64,000 nucleotides of DNA. Origin: Halobacteriovorax sp. Its GTDB lineage: Bacteria; Bdellovibrionota; Bacteriovoracia; Bacteriovoracales; Bacteriovoracaceae. The notes under the pieces are model-generated. The model made no database searches and had not been told where the DNA came from. It saw only the letters and a list, made by a program, of their open reading frames with translations. Below are positions 50,222 to 58,418 of this stretch, piece by piece. The translations under genes were made by a program, and so were the position numbers. The DNA lies in the NCBI GenBank assembly GCA_002720865.1, contig PBIO01000011.1:400465-464464 (forward strand), given 5' to 3'. Each line of letters begins with the position of its first letter. Position 1 is the first letter of the stretch.

Positions 50222-51886
50222 ATGGACCTGCAATCTAATTCAACTCGAAAAATTCATTTACTACCTGAACATATCGTCGACCAAATAAAGGCCGGCGAAG
50301 TTGTAGAAAGACCAAGCGCTCTTTTAAAAGAGCTCATGGAAAACTCTATTGATGCTGGTTCAAAAAGACTCGATGTTCAGATTCGAGACAATGGATTAGA
50401 GCTTATTTCAATTGAAGATGACGGGGATGGTATGGATGTGGAAGATCTCCCCTATGCCTTTTGCAGACACGCGACTTCAAAAATTACTCAATTTGACGAC
50501 CTGTACAGGTTGCATAGTTACGGTTTTCGAGGAGAGGCCCTGGCAAGTATTTCAAGTATTTCAAGAATTACTTGCACCTCCTCACCCAAAACTGACCCGT
50601 CTAGAGGTGGAAGAATAATTTTTCATGGTGGAAAACAAGAAGATTGGTCACCTCTTCCCTCTTCTACTCATGGAACCTCACTTTTTGTTAAAGATCTTTT
50701 TTATAATACTCCAGCAAGATTAAAGTTTTTAAAATCTAAAACTGCTGAGAAAAATGCCCTTCAAAGGGTCTTCAATGGTTTTTTGCTAACCCAACCCGAA
50801 GTTGCCCTATCAATAAAATGGGATGACAAAGAAAAACAAATCTTTCCATCTTGTCCAAGTGAACAAATTAAAAAAAGAGTCTCTAGAGTTTTTTATAAGA
50901 AAAAACCAACAGAAGAAACCTTAGAAAAAATAGTTGAGATTAATGTTGAATATGAAGGAACGAAAGTCAAAGGCTTCTATTCAAAAGACACGACAAAAGG
51001 TGCCTCTGGAAAAGCTCAATACTTTTTTGTAAATGGAAGAATGTTCGTCGATAAAGCTCTTCACCAGGCTTTTATGAGAGCAGCAGAAAATGTATGGCCT
51101 TATGGTGAGTATGGACATTATTGCTTTTTTATAGATCTTCCTCCTGACCAAGTCGATGTTAATGTTCACCCCGGAAAAATACACGTAAAGTTTCTAAAGC
51201 CTTCTGTGGTTTTTGGACTAATTTCAAACTCAATTGAGAAAAGAGAACAAATTGAATCGGGTCCATCTCTATCAATTAATTCCAGCATTTCCTCTGAAGA
51301 ACTTTGGAATACATATAGTAATCCTCAAAATTTCACATCAGCGGAAACGACTACCGTCGACATAAGACATGGAAACCAAGTTTTTAGTATAAGCAAAAAC
51401 TTCTTGATTCACCGACATCAAGACGAGACAAGTATTCTTGTTGACCTTAAAGTATTTATCAAAAAAGTTCTCACTTTAGTTTTAGTTGATAAAAAAGAGC
51501 TTGTAGGCACTCCTCTTTTGATTGGAGAGGCCTTTCATTTTAAAAAAGGAAATATTGATAGGAAGTTAAGCTTTTTGAATGAATTGGGTTTTGATTTAGA
51601 CCGGGTTGACCCTCAAACTTTGATTTTAAGGTCAGTCCCAAGTCTACTAACTTCTTTTAACTTACAAGAGCTAATCGATGCGATTCTTCACTATTTAGAT
51701 AATAATCAAGAAATTGAAGTTATAAATATGCTAGATAGCATCGAACATAAGCTCCCTGAGTGTTTAAAACCTATCCGCTTTGAATCTCTTTGGACAAAAC
51801 TTAAAGACAATCAGCATTATTTTTCAGAGGCAATTAAAAATCTGGATGACCAGGAAATTAAAAAGTTTTTCTCGGAGGAATCCTGA
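50222..51886 (+). CDS. mutL: MutL mismatch-repair ATPase
   Basis: This 554-residue GHKL ATPase has HIVDQIKAGEVVERP, ELMENSIDAGS, DDGDGM, HATSKI, SYGFRGEALASI, and LFYNTPARLKFLKS, then the transducer domain with VNVHPGKIHVKF and a C-terminal dimerisation domain. The endonuclease motif DQHAxxERxxYE is absent from the C-terminal region (GEAFHFKKGNIDR lies there instead), so it resembles the non-nuclease E. coli type. Known role: it links MutS to downstream repair. The ribosome site is weak. The stop overlaps the miaA start. Confidence 0.95.
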   Translation: MDLQSNSTRKIHLLPEHIVDQIKAGEVVERPSALLKELMENSIDAGSKRLDVQIRDNGLELISIEDDGDGMDVEDLPYAFCRHATSKITQFDDLYRLHSYGFRGEALASISSISRITCTSSPKTDPSRGGRIIFHGGKQEDWSPLPSSTHGTSLFVKDLFYNTPARLKFLKSKTAEKNALQRVFNGFLLTQPEVALSIKWDDKEKQIFPSCPSEQIKKRVSRVFYKKKPTEETLEKIVEINVEYEGTKVKGFYSKDTTKGASGKAQYFFVNGRMFVDKALHQAFMRAAENVWPYGEYGHYCFFIDLPPDQVDVNVHPGKIHVKFLKPSVVFGLISNSIEKREQIESGPSLSINSSISSEELWNTYSNPQNFTSAETTTVDIRHGNQVFSISKNFLIHRHQDETSILVDLKVFIKKVLTLVLVDKKELVGTPLLIGEAFHFKKGNIDRKLSFLNELGFDLDRVDPQTLILRSVPSLLTSFNLQELIDAILHYLDNNQEIEVINMLDSIEHKLPECLKPIRFESLWTKLKDNQHYFSEAIKNLDDQEIKKFFSEES

Positions 51887-52848
51887 AAAAACTTATTATC
51901 ATATCCGGTCCAACCGCCTCGGGAAAAACGTCTTATTCTATTAAAATCGCAGATCAAATTCTTGCTGAGTCAAAACTAAAACCCGTCATTATCAATTTCG
52001 ACTCTCTTCTTTTTTACAAAGAATTGAATATAGGGACGGCAAAACCCACAAAAGAAGAAAGAGGTGAACATCCCCACCTTCTTATTGATATTTGTTCCGC
52101 AAAAGAGCCCATGAATGCTCACGACTATATTCAACAAGCTGAAAATCAAATAAATTCCTGTCACCAAGCTGGAGAGATTCCTATTTTAGTTGGAGGAAGC
52201 GCTTTTTACCTTCGAGCCCTAATAAAAGGGATGTACGAATCAACTAAAGTTGATACTGAGTCTAAAAAAGAAATCGATAGCTTATATAAAGAAAAAGGGA
52301 TTAAACCCTTTATTGAATTTCTAGAATCGAAAGATCCGGATACGATGAAGATTCTTCATGAAAATGATCATTACAGAATCATTCGTGCCTATGAGCATGT
52401 ACTTCAAACGGGACAACCCTTCAGCGTTGAAAGAAAGCGAATGGAGGCGCTTAATCCTTACGATTTATCCAGTGGCATTCACGAGGATTGGGAAATTCAT
52501 CATATTTATTTAGATTTACCAAAAGAAGAGCACTGGTCCTATATAACCCGTAGGACCAGACAAATGTTAGAGGATGGCCTAGTCGGTGAGGTGGAGAAGC
52601 TTCTATCTTCCGGGTTTACTGGAGAAGAAAAACCTCTTAAATCGATCGGATATATCGAAACAATAGAATATCTACAGAATAAATTTGAAAATGAGAGCGA
52701 ATATTTAGAGAGAATCTCAATTTCAACAAGACAGTTGGCAAAAAGTCAGAGAACTTTTTTCAAAAAGATAACCCCTAAGTTTTCTTATCACCCGATTAAA
52801 GACGAAGAAGAAATCCTTAAAAATGCTATCGATTTTGTCCGACGATAG
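51883..52848 (+). CDS. miaA: MiaA tRNA dimethylallyltransferase, apparent CTG start
   Basis: The first standard start (TTG at 52024) would delete the ATP loop. Upstream the frame is open and encodes KKLIIISGPTASGKTSYS, with Walker A GPTASGKT at residues 9-16, then FDSLLFYKELNIGTAKPT, which is the MiaA DSMQVYRGMDIGTAKPT block. The only start candidate in place is CTG at 51883, 4 bases after GGAGG, overlapping the mutL stop (CTGA). That gives 321 residues, close to the normal MiaA length. Known reaction: isopentenylation of A37 in tRNAs reading UNN codons. Confidence 0.9.
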   Translation: MKKLIIISGPTASGKTSYSIKIADQILAESKLKPVIINFDSLLFYKELNIGTAKPTKEERGEHPHLLIDICSAKEPMNAHDYIQQAENQINSCHQAGEIPILVGGSAFYLRALIKGMYESTKVDTESKKEIDSLYKEKGIKPFIEFLESKDPDTMKILHENDHYRIIRAYEHVLQTGQPFSVERKRMEALNPYDLSSGIHEDWEIHHIYLDLPKEEHWSYITRRTRQMLEDGLVGEVEKLLSSGFTGEEKPLKSIGYIETIEYLQNKFENESEYLERISISTRQLAKSQRTFFKKITPKFSYHPIKDEEEILKNAIDFVRR

Positions 52849-52910
52849 TTAACGGGTAAAATCGTCACTCATCAATATTATTCACTAGTTAGTGTTATTA
52901 TTGACCTGTT

Positions 52911-53780
52911 ATGTCACACGAAAGAAGAAGATTAAAAATTATCATCATCTCTGATGGAACAGGTGAAACTGCAACTGGAATTTCAAGAGCAACAATGACT
53001 CAATTCCAAGATAGGGATGTTTATTTTACCCGATATAAAAATGTTCGCTCAAAGGAACAGCTAGATGCAATCTTTAATGAGGCAGCTGTTCACCATGACC
53101 TAATTGTATACACTCTTGTACAGGCAGAGCTCCGTGAGCATATTACTGTTCTCTCAAGAACAAAGCATGTTAGAACCTTAGATCTGATTGGCCCAGCTCT
53201 TACGGCTTTTTCAAATTACTTTAGCCAAGAGCCTAGCGCTGAGCCCGGACTACTCCACCAGGTTAACGATGACTATTATAATAGAGTTGCAGCCATGGAA
53301 TTCACCCTCAATCATGATGACGGAAGAAACCTCCAATCCCTTCATCTAGCAGATGTAATTTTAGTGGGAATATCAAGAACCTCAAAGACACCACTATCTG
53401 TTTACCTCTCTCAACATGGAATCAAGGTGGTCAACGTTCCTATAATCTTAGGGCAAGAGATCCCAGAAGAAGTTTTTAAAGTAGATCAAAGAAAAATCTT
53501 TGCTCTAACTATTGACTCCGACGCCCTATCGGAAATTCGTAAGAAAAGACTCGATAGACTTGGGGCAGAGTTACATACTGGCGACTATGCCGACATGACA
53601 AAGGTTATTGAGGAAATTGAGTGGGCCAATAGTAAATTTAAAGAGAATAAGAGATGGCCTGTCTTTAATGTTACAGATAAAGCTCTAGAAGAAACCGCTG
53701 CAGACATTATGAAACTTCGAAGTATGCGTAAGAATAATATCTTTAAACAAATGAAAAGAGACGAAGAAGAGGAAAACTAA
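52911..53780 (+). CDS. ppsR: PEP synthase regulatory protein (kinase-pyrophosphorylase, DUF299)
   Basis: This 289-residue protein has the DUF299 features IIIISDGTGETATGI, the ADP/phosphate loop VGISRTSKTPLSVYLS and GIKVVNVPI. Known role: bifunctional phosphorylation and phosphorolytic dephosphorylation of PEP synthase or PPDK, controlling gluconeogenesis. No ribosome site precedes the ATG; a TATTAT element (52896-52901) ends 9 bases before it, so the transcript may have little or no leader. It is convergent with the Ser/Thr kinase gene. Confidence 0.92.
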   Translation: MSHERRRLKIIIISDGTGETATGISRATMTQFQDRDVYFTRYKNVRSKEQLDAIFNEAAVHHDLIVYTLVQAELREHITVLSRTKHVRTLDLIGPALTAFSNYFSQEPSAEPGLLHQVNDDYYNRVAAMEFTLNHDDGRNLQSLHLADVILVGISRTSKTPLSVYLSQHGIKVVNVPIILGQEIPEEVFKVDQRKIFALTIDSDALSEIRKKRLDRLGAELHTGDYADMTKVIEEIEWANSKFKENKRWPVFNVTDKALEETAADIMKLRSMRKNNIFKQMKRDEEEEN

Positions 53781-53820
53781 TTCCAATTTTTCGAATACAA
53801 AAATATTACAGATTGATTTC

Positions 53821-55881
53821 TTAAAGTAATTCGCAAAGATCGACTTTTTCTTCTTCACTCTTAAAAGTTACAGTAGCCTTTCTTTGCAAGTTATCACCAG
53901 CTCTTTGATAAGTTATTTCATAACTCTTTTCACTTGCTGGCTCACGCCCACTTGGTGAAGGAAAGGAAATACGTCCTTTAATCGGTAGCTCTTCTGTTCT
54001 CGTTTCACCATATACTGTAAAGAACATCTTTCCAGCAATACAGGCCCTAGACATAGTTAGGTAACCATAAAACTCACTTTCCATCTCTGGAACTTCAAGT
54101 ACTTTTTCTTCACCTTTTTCAACAGTAAGATTGGTTACAAAATGCTTCTTACCAGGAGATTGAATTCTAACCACAACCTCTTTCCCAACAGGAATCGTAA
54201 ACGAACGCATAAAATCAACGCTTGTTTCCTTACCATTGATATAAAGCCTTTGCTTATGTTTATCAAATCCTTCTAAGCGAACCTTACCATCTTCAACTTT
54301 TACAAGAGTTGTGACATCTTCAGAATCATCTTTCTTATCTACTGATGCTGGTTTTGGACCAGGGTTCACCTTCACAGGCTCTTCACCTAGGATCGTCGCG
54401 ATTTTAGCTTTGATTGGCTCTGGTGCGTAATCATAACCAAAGAAGACAACCGCAATAGCCACGGCAGCAGCATATACTGATTTTTTAGATTTCTTTTTCT
54501 TTTTAAGCTTTACCTTTCTTGTATGAGTAGAAGTTCCTTTCCTCGCTCTTTTTTCGGTTTTCTCACCTTTAGTTGCTCCAAAATCACTTCGCTTTACTCT
54601 ACCAATAGTAGTCGCTTCAATCTTTAAGTTATTTCCATCAGCAACTACTCCACCTTCACCAAATTTATCTGCGAGATCAACTTTCTCAGCAGTTTTATCC
54701 GGATTGGAGTTCGAATTTCTTTTAGATAATCTGCTTTTTGTTCTCGACTTAGTTGACTCTTCTTCGAAGCCGAAATCTAATTCAGCTTCTCTAGCCTTCG
54801 CTTTAGGAGCGCCAGGAACGTCAACACTCATTCCACCAACAGCGGCAGCGGGAGCAGCCGTTCCACCTTCAGATTCTCTCTTTAGATCCTGAAGAAAAGG
54901 AGTAAGATCAATCTTTCCAAACTCAAAGAGTTTTTCTCTATCTCTTTTAATTTCTTCTTTAAAAAGCTCTTTTGCAAAATATTGAAGATCGGTTGCATTA
55001 AATTCAGGGTAATGAGCATATAAAAACTTAATCAATGCACGATTAAGCTGATCCATATTCTCGTATCTTTTAGTTCTATCTCTATGTAGTGACTTAAGAA
55101 CGATTTCATCTAATTCTTTAGGTACATTAGGGTTGATACTCGACGGTGGTGGAACTTTACATTCTTGAATTTTCTTTAAAACCGCTAAGTCATTAGCTGC
55201 CTTAAAAAGCTTTCTTGAACAAAGCATTTCCCACATAGTAATACCTACTGCAAATAGGTCATATCTAGGATCTAGTTCCATGCCTTCTAAGTATTCCGGC
55301 GCGAGATAAGAAAGCTTTCCTTTAATTGTCCCCGCTTGAGTAGCCTCAGAGTTACTTTCAGCTTTAGCAATACCAAAGTCGATAACCTTAACTGCTCCCT
55401 CATAAGTAAGCATTACATTGTGAGGAGAGATATCTCTATGAACAATATTAGCCTCTTTACCTGTTAGCTTATCAGTATAAGTATGGGCGTAGTGAAGACC
55501 TTGGCAAATCTGAGTAATAATATAAACTGTGATCTCTACAGGAAAAACAAATTTTCTTTGCTTTAACTTATCTAGATATTCTTTTAGATTTCGACCATCA
55601 CAATACTCCATGGCAACAAAAAGCTGATCGTTATGCATACCATAGTCGTAAGTTTGGATAATATTTGGATGGAGAAGTCCAAAAGTAAGTTTAACTTCAT
55701 CCATAAACATAGTCTTAAAAGACTCGTCTTTTGAGAATTGAGGTTGAACCATTTTAATGGCAACGACTTTAGAAGCTTGTTCACCTAGAAACTTAGCACG
55801 ACAAATCTTGGCCATACCACCATCTACAAGATGATCTAAAATTAAATACTTTCCAAACCGTTCGCGTTTTTCATCAGTCAT
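53821..55881 (-). CDS. Membrane-anchored Ser/Thr protein kinase
   Basis: An N-terminal Hanks-type kinase domain (about residues 8-275) has all key parts: GGMAKICRAKF, VAIK, HRDISPHNVML, VIDFGIAK and an activation loop GTIKGKLSYLAPE. A Ser/Ala-rich linker (about 330-465) and a basic stretch lead to one membrane helix (VYAAAVAIAVVFFGYDY, about 488-504). The C-terminal periplasmic part (about 520-686) contains a PEGA-like beta domain (RLYINGKE, KEVVVRIQSPGKKHF). Known role of the type: signal-responsive phosphorylation of Ser/Thr. Its phosphothreonines could be ligands for the FHA domain of the DgcB-like protein; this is inference. Confidence 0.9.
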   Translation of the reverse strand: MTDEKRERFGKYLILDHLVDGGMAKICRAKFLGEQASKVVAIKMVQPQFSKDESFKTMFMDEVKLTFGLLHPNIIQTYDYGMHNDQLFVAMEYCDGRNLKEYLDKLKQRKFVFPVEITVYIITQICQGLHYAHTYTDKLTGKEANIVHRDISPHNVMLTYEGAVKVIDFGIAKAESNSEATQAGTIKGKLSYLAPEYLEGMELDPRYDLFAVGITMWEMLCSRKLFKAANDLAVLKKIQECKVPPPSSINPNVPKELDEIVLKSLHRDRTKRYENMDQLNRALIKFLYAHYPEFNATDLQYFAKELFKEEIKRDREKLFEFGKIDLTPFLQDLKRESEGGTAAPAAAVGGMSVDVPGAPKAKAREAELDFGFEEESTKSRTKSRLSKRNSNSNPDKTAEKVDLADKFGEGGVVADGNNLKIEATTIGRVKRSDFGATKGEKTEKRARKGTSTHTRKVKLKKKKKSKKSVYAAAVAIAVVFFGYDYAPEPIKAKIATILGEEPVKVNPGPKPASVDKKDDSEDVTTLVKVEDGKVRLEGFDKHKQRLYINGKETSVDFMRSFTIPVGKEVVVRIQSPGKKHFVTNLTVEKGEEKVLEVPEMESEFYGYLTMSRACIAGKMFFTVYGETRTEELPIKGRISFPSPSGREPASEKSYEITYQRAGDNLQRKATVTFKSEEEKVDLCELL

Positions 55882-55905
55882 AAGACGTGAGTCTCCTTAC
55901 GAAAC

Positions 55906-55932
55906 TTATCGGAGCTTTTATATTTATCTGTA
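55906..55932 (-). promoter_or_regulatory. Candidate FliA-type promoter of the kinase gene
   Basis: TACAGATA (55932-55925), an 11-base spacer and TCCGATAA (55913-55906) match the FliA consensus in 5 of 8 and 7 of 8 bases with the exact spacer length. It lies 24 bases before the ATG, and an AAGGAG site falls between. Confidence 0.42.
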
Positions 55933-55986
55933 GGGAAAATAAGAAATTTAAGAAAAAGACTGGGGACTTTAATTTCAGCGACTTAC

Positions 55987-56514
55987 CTAGTCAATGACCG
56001 TTTCTGAGAAGCCTGGGAGCCTAACTAGGATCTTTTCCCGAGCACTTTGCTCACCTTTATAGCATAGGCCGGAAGTTTCATAAAGCTGAAGGGAGAGCTC
56101 TTCAACATCTGGGTGGTTTATAAGATGTTTTTCAAAGTCTCTTAACACTATTTTTTCGTAACCACTTCTTTTAGCATCATTTTCAACCATCTTCTTACTG
56201 ACTTTTTTACTATCTATCGAATAATCAAGCATCAAATAAAAGTCCGAACAAGCACTTATTAGTTTTTTCTCACTATTTGAAAACCAATCATAAAAAGGAG
56301 ATTTACTATCAATCCGAGAAAGCATCATATCGTATAGCATTGTTACTTCATGAAACCAGGTGTATCGATGGAACTTTAAACTTGCTTTCCACTTACTTGC
56401 TTGAAATTGACCGCCCCGGAGATAAAAGTCCCCTTTCTTTGTAAAATTCTTTGAAAGGTTTGAACAAGAAGTGATTCCGAAAATAAGAATTAACAAGCTG
56501 AGGGATTTAAGCAT
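55987..56514 (-). CDS. Small lipoprotein of unknown function (175 aa)
   Basis: The sequence MLKSLSLLILIFGITSCSNLSKNF is a lipoprotein signal with lipobox ITSC (Cys17). The mature part (about 158 residues) is helical, rich in Lys and aromatic residues (KWKASLKFHRYTWFHEVTML), with one further Cys pair candidate (CSDF, CYKGEQ). No known domain is recognisable. It lies 3 bases after the hydrolase-like gene and in the same direction, so it is probably co-transcribed with it. Localisation is to the inner or outer membrane by lipid anchor. Confidence 0.7.
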   Translation of the reverse strand: MLKSLSLLILIFGITSCSNLSKNFTKKGDFYLRGGQFQASKWKASLKFHRYTWFHEVTMLYDMMLSRIDSKSPFYDWFSNSEKKLISACSDFYLMLDYSIDSKKVSKKMVENDAKRSGYEKIVLRDFEKHLINHPDVEELSLQLYETSGLCYKGEQSAREKILVRLPGFSETVID

Positions 56515-56517
56515 TTT

Positions 56518-57432
56518 CTATTCTCGATTTAAAAGTTTACTTACCCAATTGTAAACATCTTCAAATAACTTGTCTCTACCAACTTCGTTAAAAAGATCGT
56601 GCTTTGCATGAGGATAAATGATTAATTCTGATGATTCTTTTGGCATACTTTTATAGAAAAGTTTTGTAGCCTCAACATCACATAATGGATCTCTTTCTCC
56701 TAATAATAAGAGTGTTGGAAGATCTAAAAAATAAGATGAAGTTCTAAGGGCGTGAGAGTTTTTTAATATTTCCTTATAAAGGCCTGCACTTATCTGCTGA
56801 ATAACCAGAGGATCAGCATTAAATTCTCCAGCTTTTCTAATGTCCGCCCCGATTTGATAACCATCAATATCATATGGCAATCGTAACTTTGAAAGAGAAT
56901 CATGCCAGTGATCAAATAAAAAATCGGCCCATCTTGGTAGATCAATCTTTAAGCGAATCGGTGGATTTGAAATAATTAATCCCTTTGGGGCAATCTGTGG
57001 GAAGTTATGCCTTTGGATTAAGCTAAGGCAAACTAGAGCTCCCATTCCGTGCCCCAATAGCACGACGTTTTCGTCCAGTTTTTTTTCTTGATACTTTAAA
57101 AGTAGTTGCGCTAAATCTAAGGTGTACTCATCAAAGTCTTTTACAAAGCCTCTGGTTCCACTAGAGAGACCATGTCCTTTGAGATCTAGCCAGCTTACCG
57201 AAAGGTTTTCACCTATTTTTTCTTTCAAAAAAAAGGGAAGTTCCCTATGACGAGCATGATACTCCCCAAAGTCATGAACAATTATTAAATGAAGATTTTC
57301 TTGATTCTCGACGGGAAAATTACTCGATTGTAATCTTCTATAATAGATCGTTTCATCGCCTTGCTGGGAAGGGAAATGGCCAACAATTGTTTGACCAAAT
57401 TCACTCTCATCGATGACTTTTTCACTATCCAT
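56518..57432 (-). CDS. Alpha/beta-hydrolase (monoacylglycerol-lipase-like) without the serine nucleophile
   Basis: This 304-residue protein has the lysophospholipase/monoacylglycerol lipase layout: IVHDFGEYHARHR, DLKGHGLSSGTRG, LLGHGMGALV, an acid in LLGERDPLCD and a histidine in PHAKHDLFNE. The elbow normally reads GHSMGG, but here it reads GHGMGA: the nucleophilic Ser is Gly129. I read this directly from the codon (GGA). The acid and His remain, so it may be a pseudoenzyme or bind a lipid. It overlaps the GYF2-PilZ gene by one base and precedes the lipoprotein gene by 3 bases. Confidence 0.82.
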   Translation of the reverse strand: MDSEKVIDESEFGQTIVGHFPSQQGDETIYYRRLQSSNFPVENQENLHLIIVHDFGEYHARHRELPFFLKEKIGENLSVSWLDLKGHGLSSGTRGFVKDFDEYTLDLAQLLLKYQEKKLDENVVLLGHGMGALVCLSLIQRHNFPQIAPKGLIISNPPIRLKIDLPRWADFLFDHWHDSLSKLRLPYDIDGYQIGADIRKAGEFNADPLVIQQISAGLYKEILKNSHALRTSSYFLDLPTLLLLGERDPLCDVEATKLFYKSMPKESSELIIYPHAKHDLFNEVGRDKLFEDVYNWVSKLLNRE

Positions 57433-58250
57433 TAATTACTTTCTAAATAGTTATTTATAGCGCCTCTGGCATCATCACCGATGCTATCAAAGCGAAGTGA
57501 GAAGCCGCTATTTCCATCCAGAATTCTAACAATTTTCCCGGATGCGACAAAGCAATACTCACTATTTTCAGGATGCACATTCATTGTAACTTCGTCGTTA
57601 ATTTTACCTGGAAAATTTGAGACAAGAACCTGCATTCCTCCGACGGAGATATCCCTGCAGACTCCTTCGTAAAGCTGTGACTGATCATGAAAGTACATAT
57701 TCGCCACAAATGGTTTTCTCACATGGGCCCTTCTCTCATCTTCCTTAACTTCTGGAGGAGTTGTTCCCGAGATTTTAGAATAAACCTCAAAGTCTGCTAG
57801 CAAAGTCCAGTTATCCATTCCTGTTGTGAAAATATAAGTTTTTTCATTAATTCTATTTTCTTCAAATAATCTCTTAAGCTGATCTAAACTAAATGGACCA
57901 TATTCTGCCCCTGAATCATTGGCATTTCTATCCATTCCCGTTTTGATATAAAAAACACGTTCATTGATTCCAATGGAGTTTAAATCTATCGATGACTTTT
58001 CGATGGCCGGACTTCTATCCATTTCCATCGAAGGTGCTGGTTCTTCAGGCTCTAATGAAGGAGAATTTCCCCCACCAAGTAAATGTGAAAGTTCATCGAC
58101 TTCATGAAACTTAACCCAGTTTTCAAAACCTTTTGTCCATATATAACTATCAGAATTAAGAACTCCAGTTTCTAAGAAGTTAGCAAGCTCAGATTCTTCA
58201 ACCGGACCTTTGCGATCACTACCTTCAACATACCACCAGTTTTTGGACAT
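57432..58250 (-). CDS. GYF2-GYF2-PilZ protein, probable c-di-GMP receptor
   Basis: This 272-residue protein has two GYF_2-type domains (about residues 4-58: WWYVEGSDRKGPVEESEL and FENW; and about 95-160: ...GPFSLDQLKRLFEE and MDNWTLL) and a C-terminal PilZ domain (about 170-270). The PilZ signatures are intact: RxxxR in RAHVR and DISVGG. Known role: PilZ binds c-di-GMP; GYF domains bind proline-rich peptides or act as adaptors. I infer an adaptor that responds to c-di-GMP, perhaps made by the DgcB-like cyclase. It is the first gene of a unit with the hydrolase-like protein and a lipoprotein. Confidence 0.85.
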   Translation of the reverse strand: MSKNWWYVEGSDRKGPVEESELANFLETGVLNSDSYIWTKGFENWVKFHEVDELSHLLGGGNSPSLEPEEPAPSMEMDRSPAIEKSSIDLNSIGINERVFYIKTGMDRNANDSGAEYGPFSLDQLKRLFEENRINEKTYIFTTGMDNWTLLADFEVYSKISGTTPPEVKEDERRAHVRKPFVANMYFHDQSQLYEGVCRDISVGGMQVLVSNFPGKINDEVTMNVHPENSEYCFVASGKIVRILDGNSGFSLRFDSIGDDARGAINNYLESN

Positions 58251-58390
58251 ACCTTTCCCCTTTATTTAACTATCTCTTCTATTTTACCCCTCTCTAAAGT
58301 GGCATAAACCGAGGAAATTATTGCCTTTTGCCCCTATTTCAACCCTCTATAGTGAAACTTAAGTTTTAAGGCCAAATAACCGATTAGTTA

Positions 58391-58418
58391 GACGATAAAC
58401 ATACGAAAAGGGTCGTAT
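58391..58418 (+). promoter_or_regulatory. FliA-like -10 and ribosome-site hairpin before the 58419 gene
   Basis: GACGATAA (58391-58398) matches the FliA -10 in 7 of 8 bases and ends 20 bases before the ATG; the -35 region is poor. Directly after it ATACGA (58401-58406) and TCGTAT (58413-58418) form a 6-bp stem whose loop (AAAGGG) holds the only ribosome site. The stem touches the ATG, so it could modulate translation. Confidence 0.4.
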
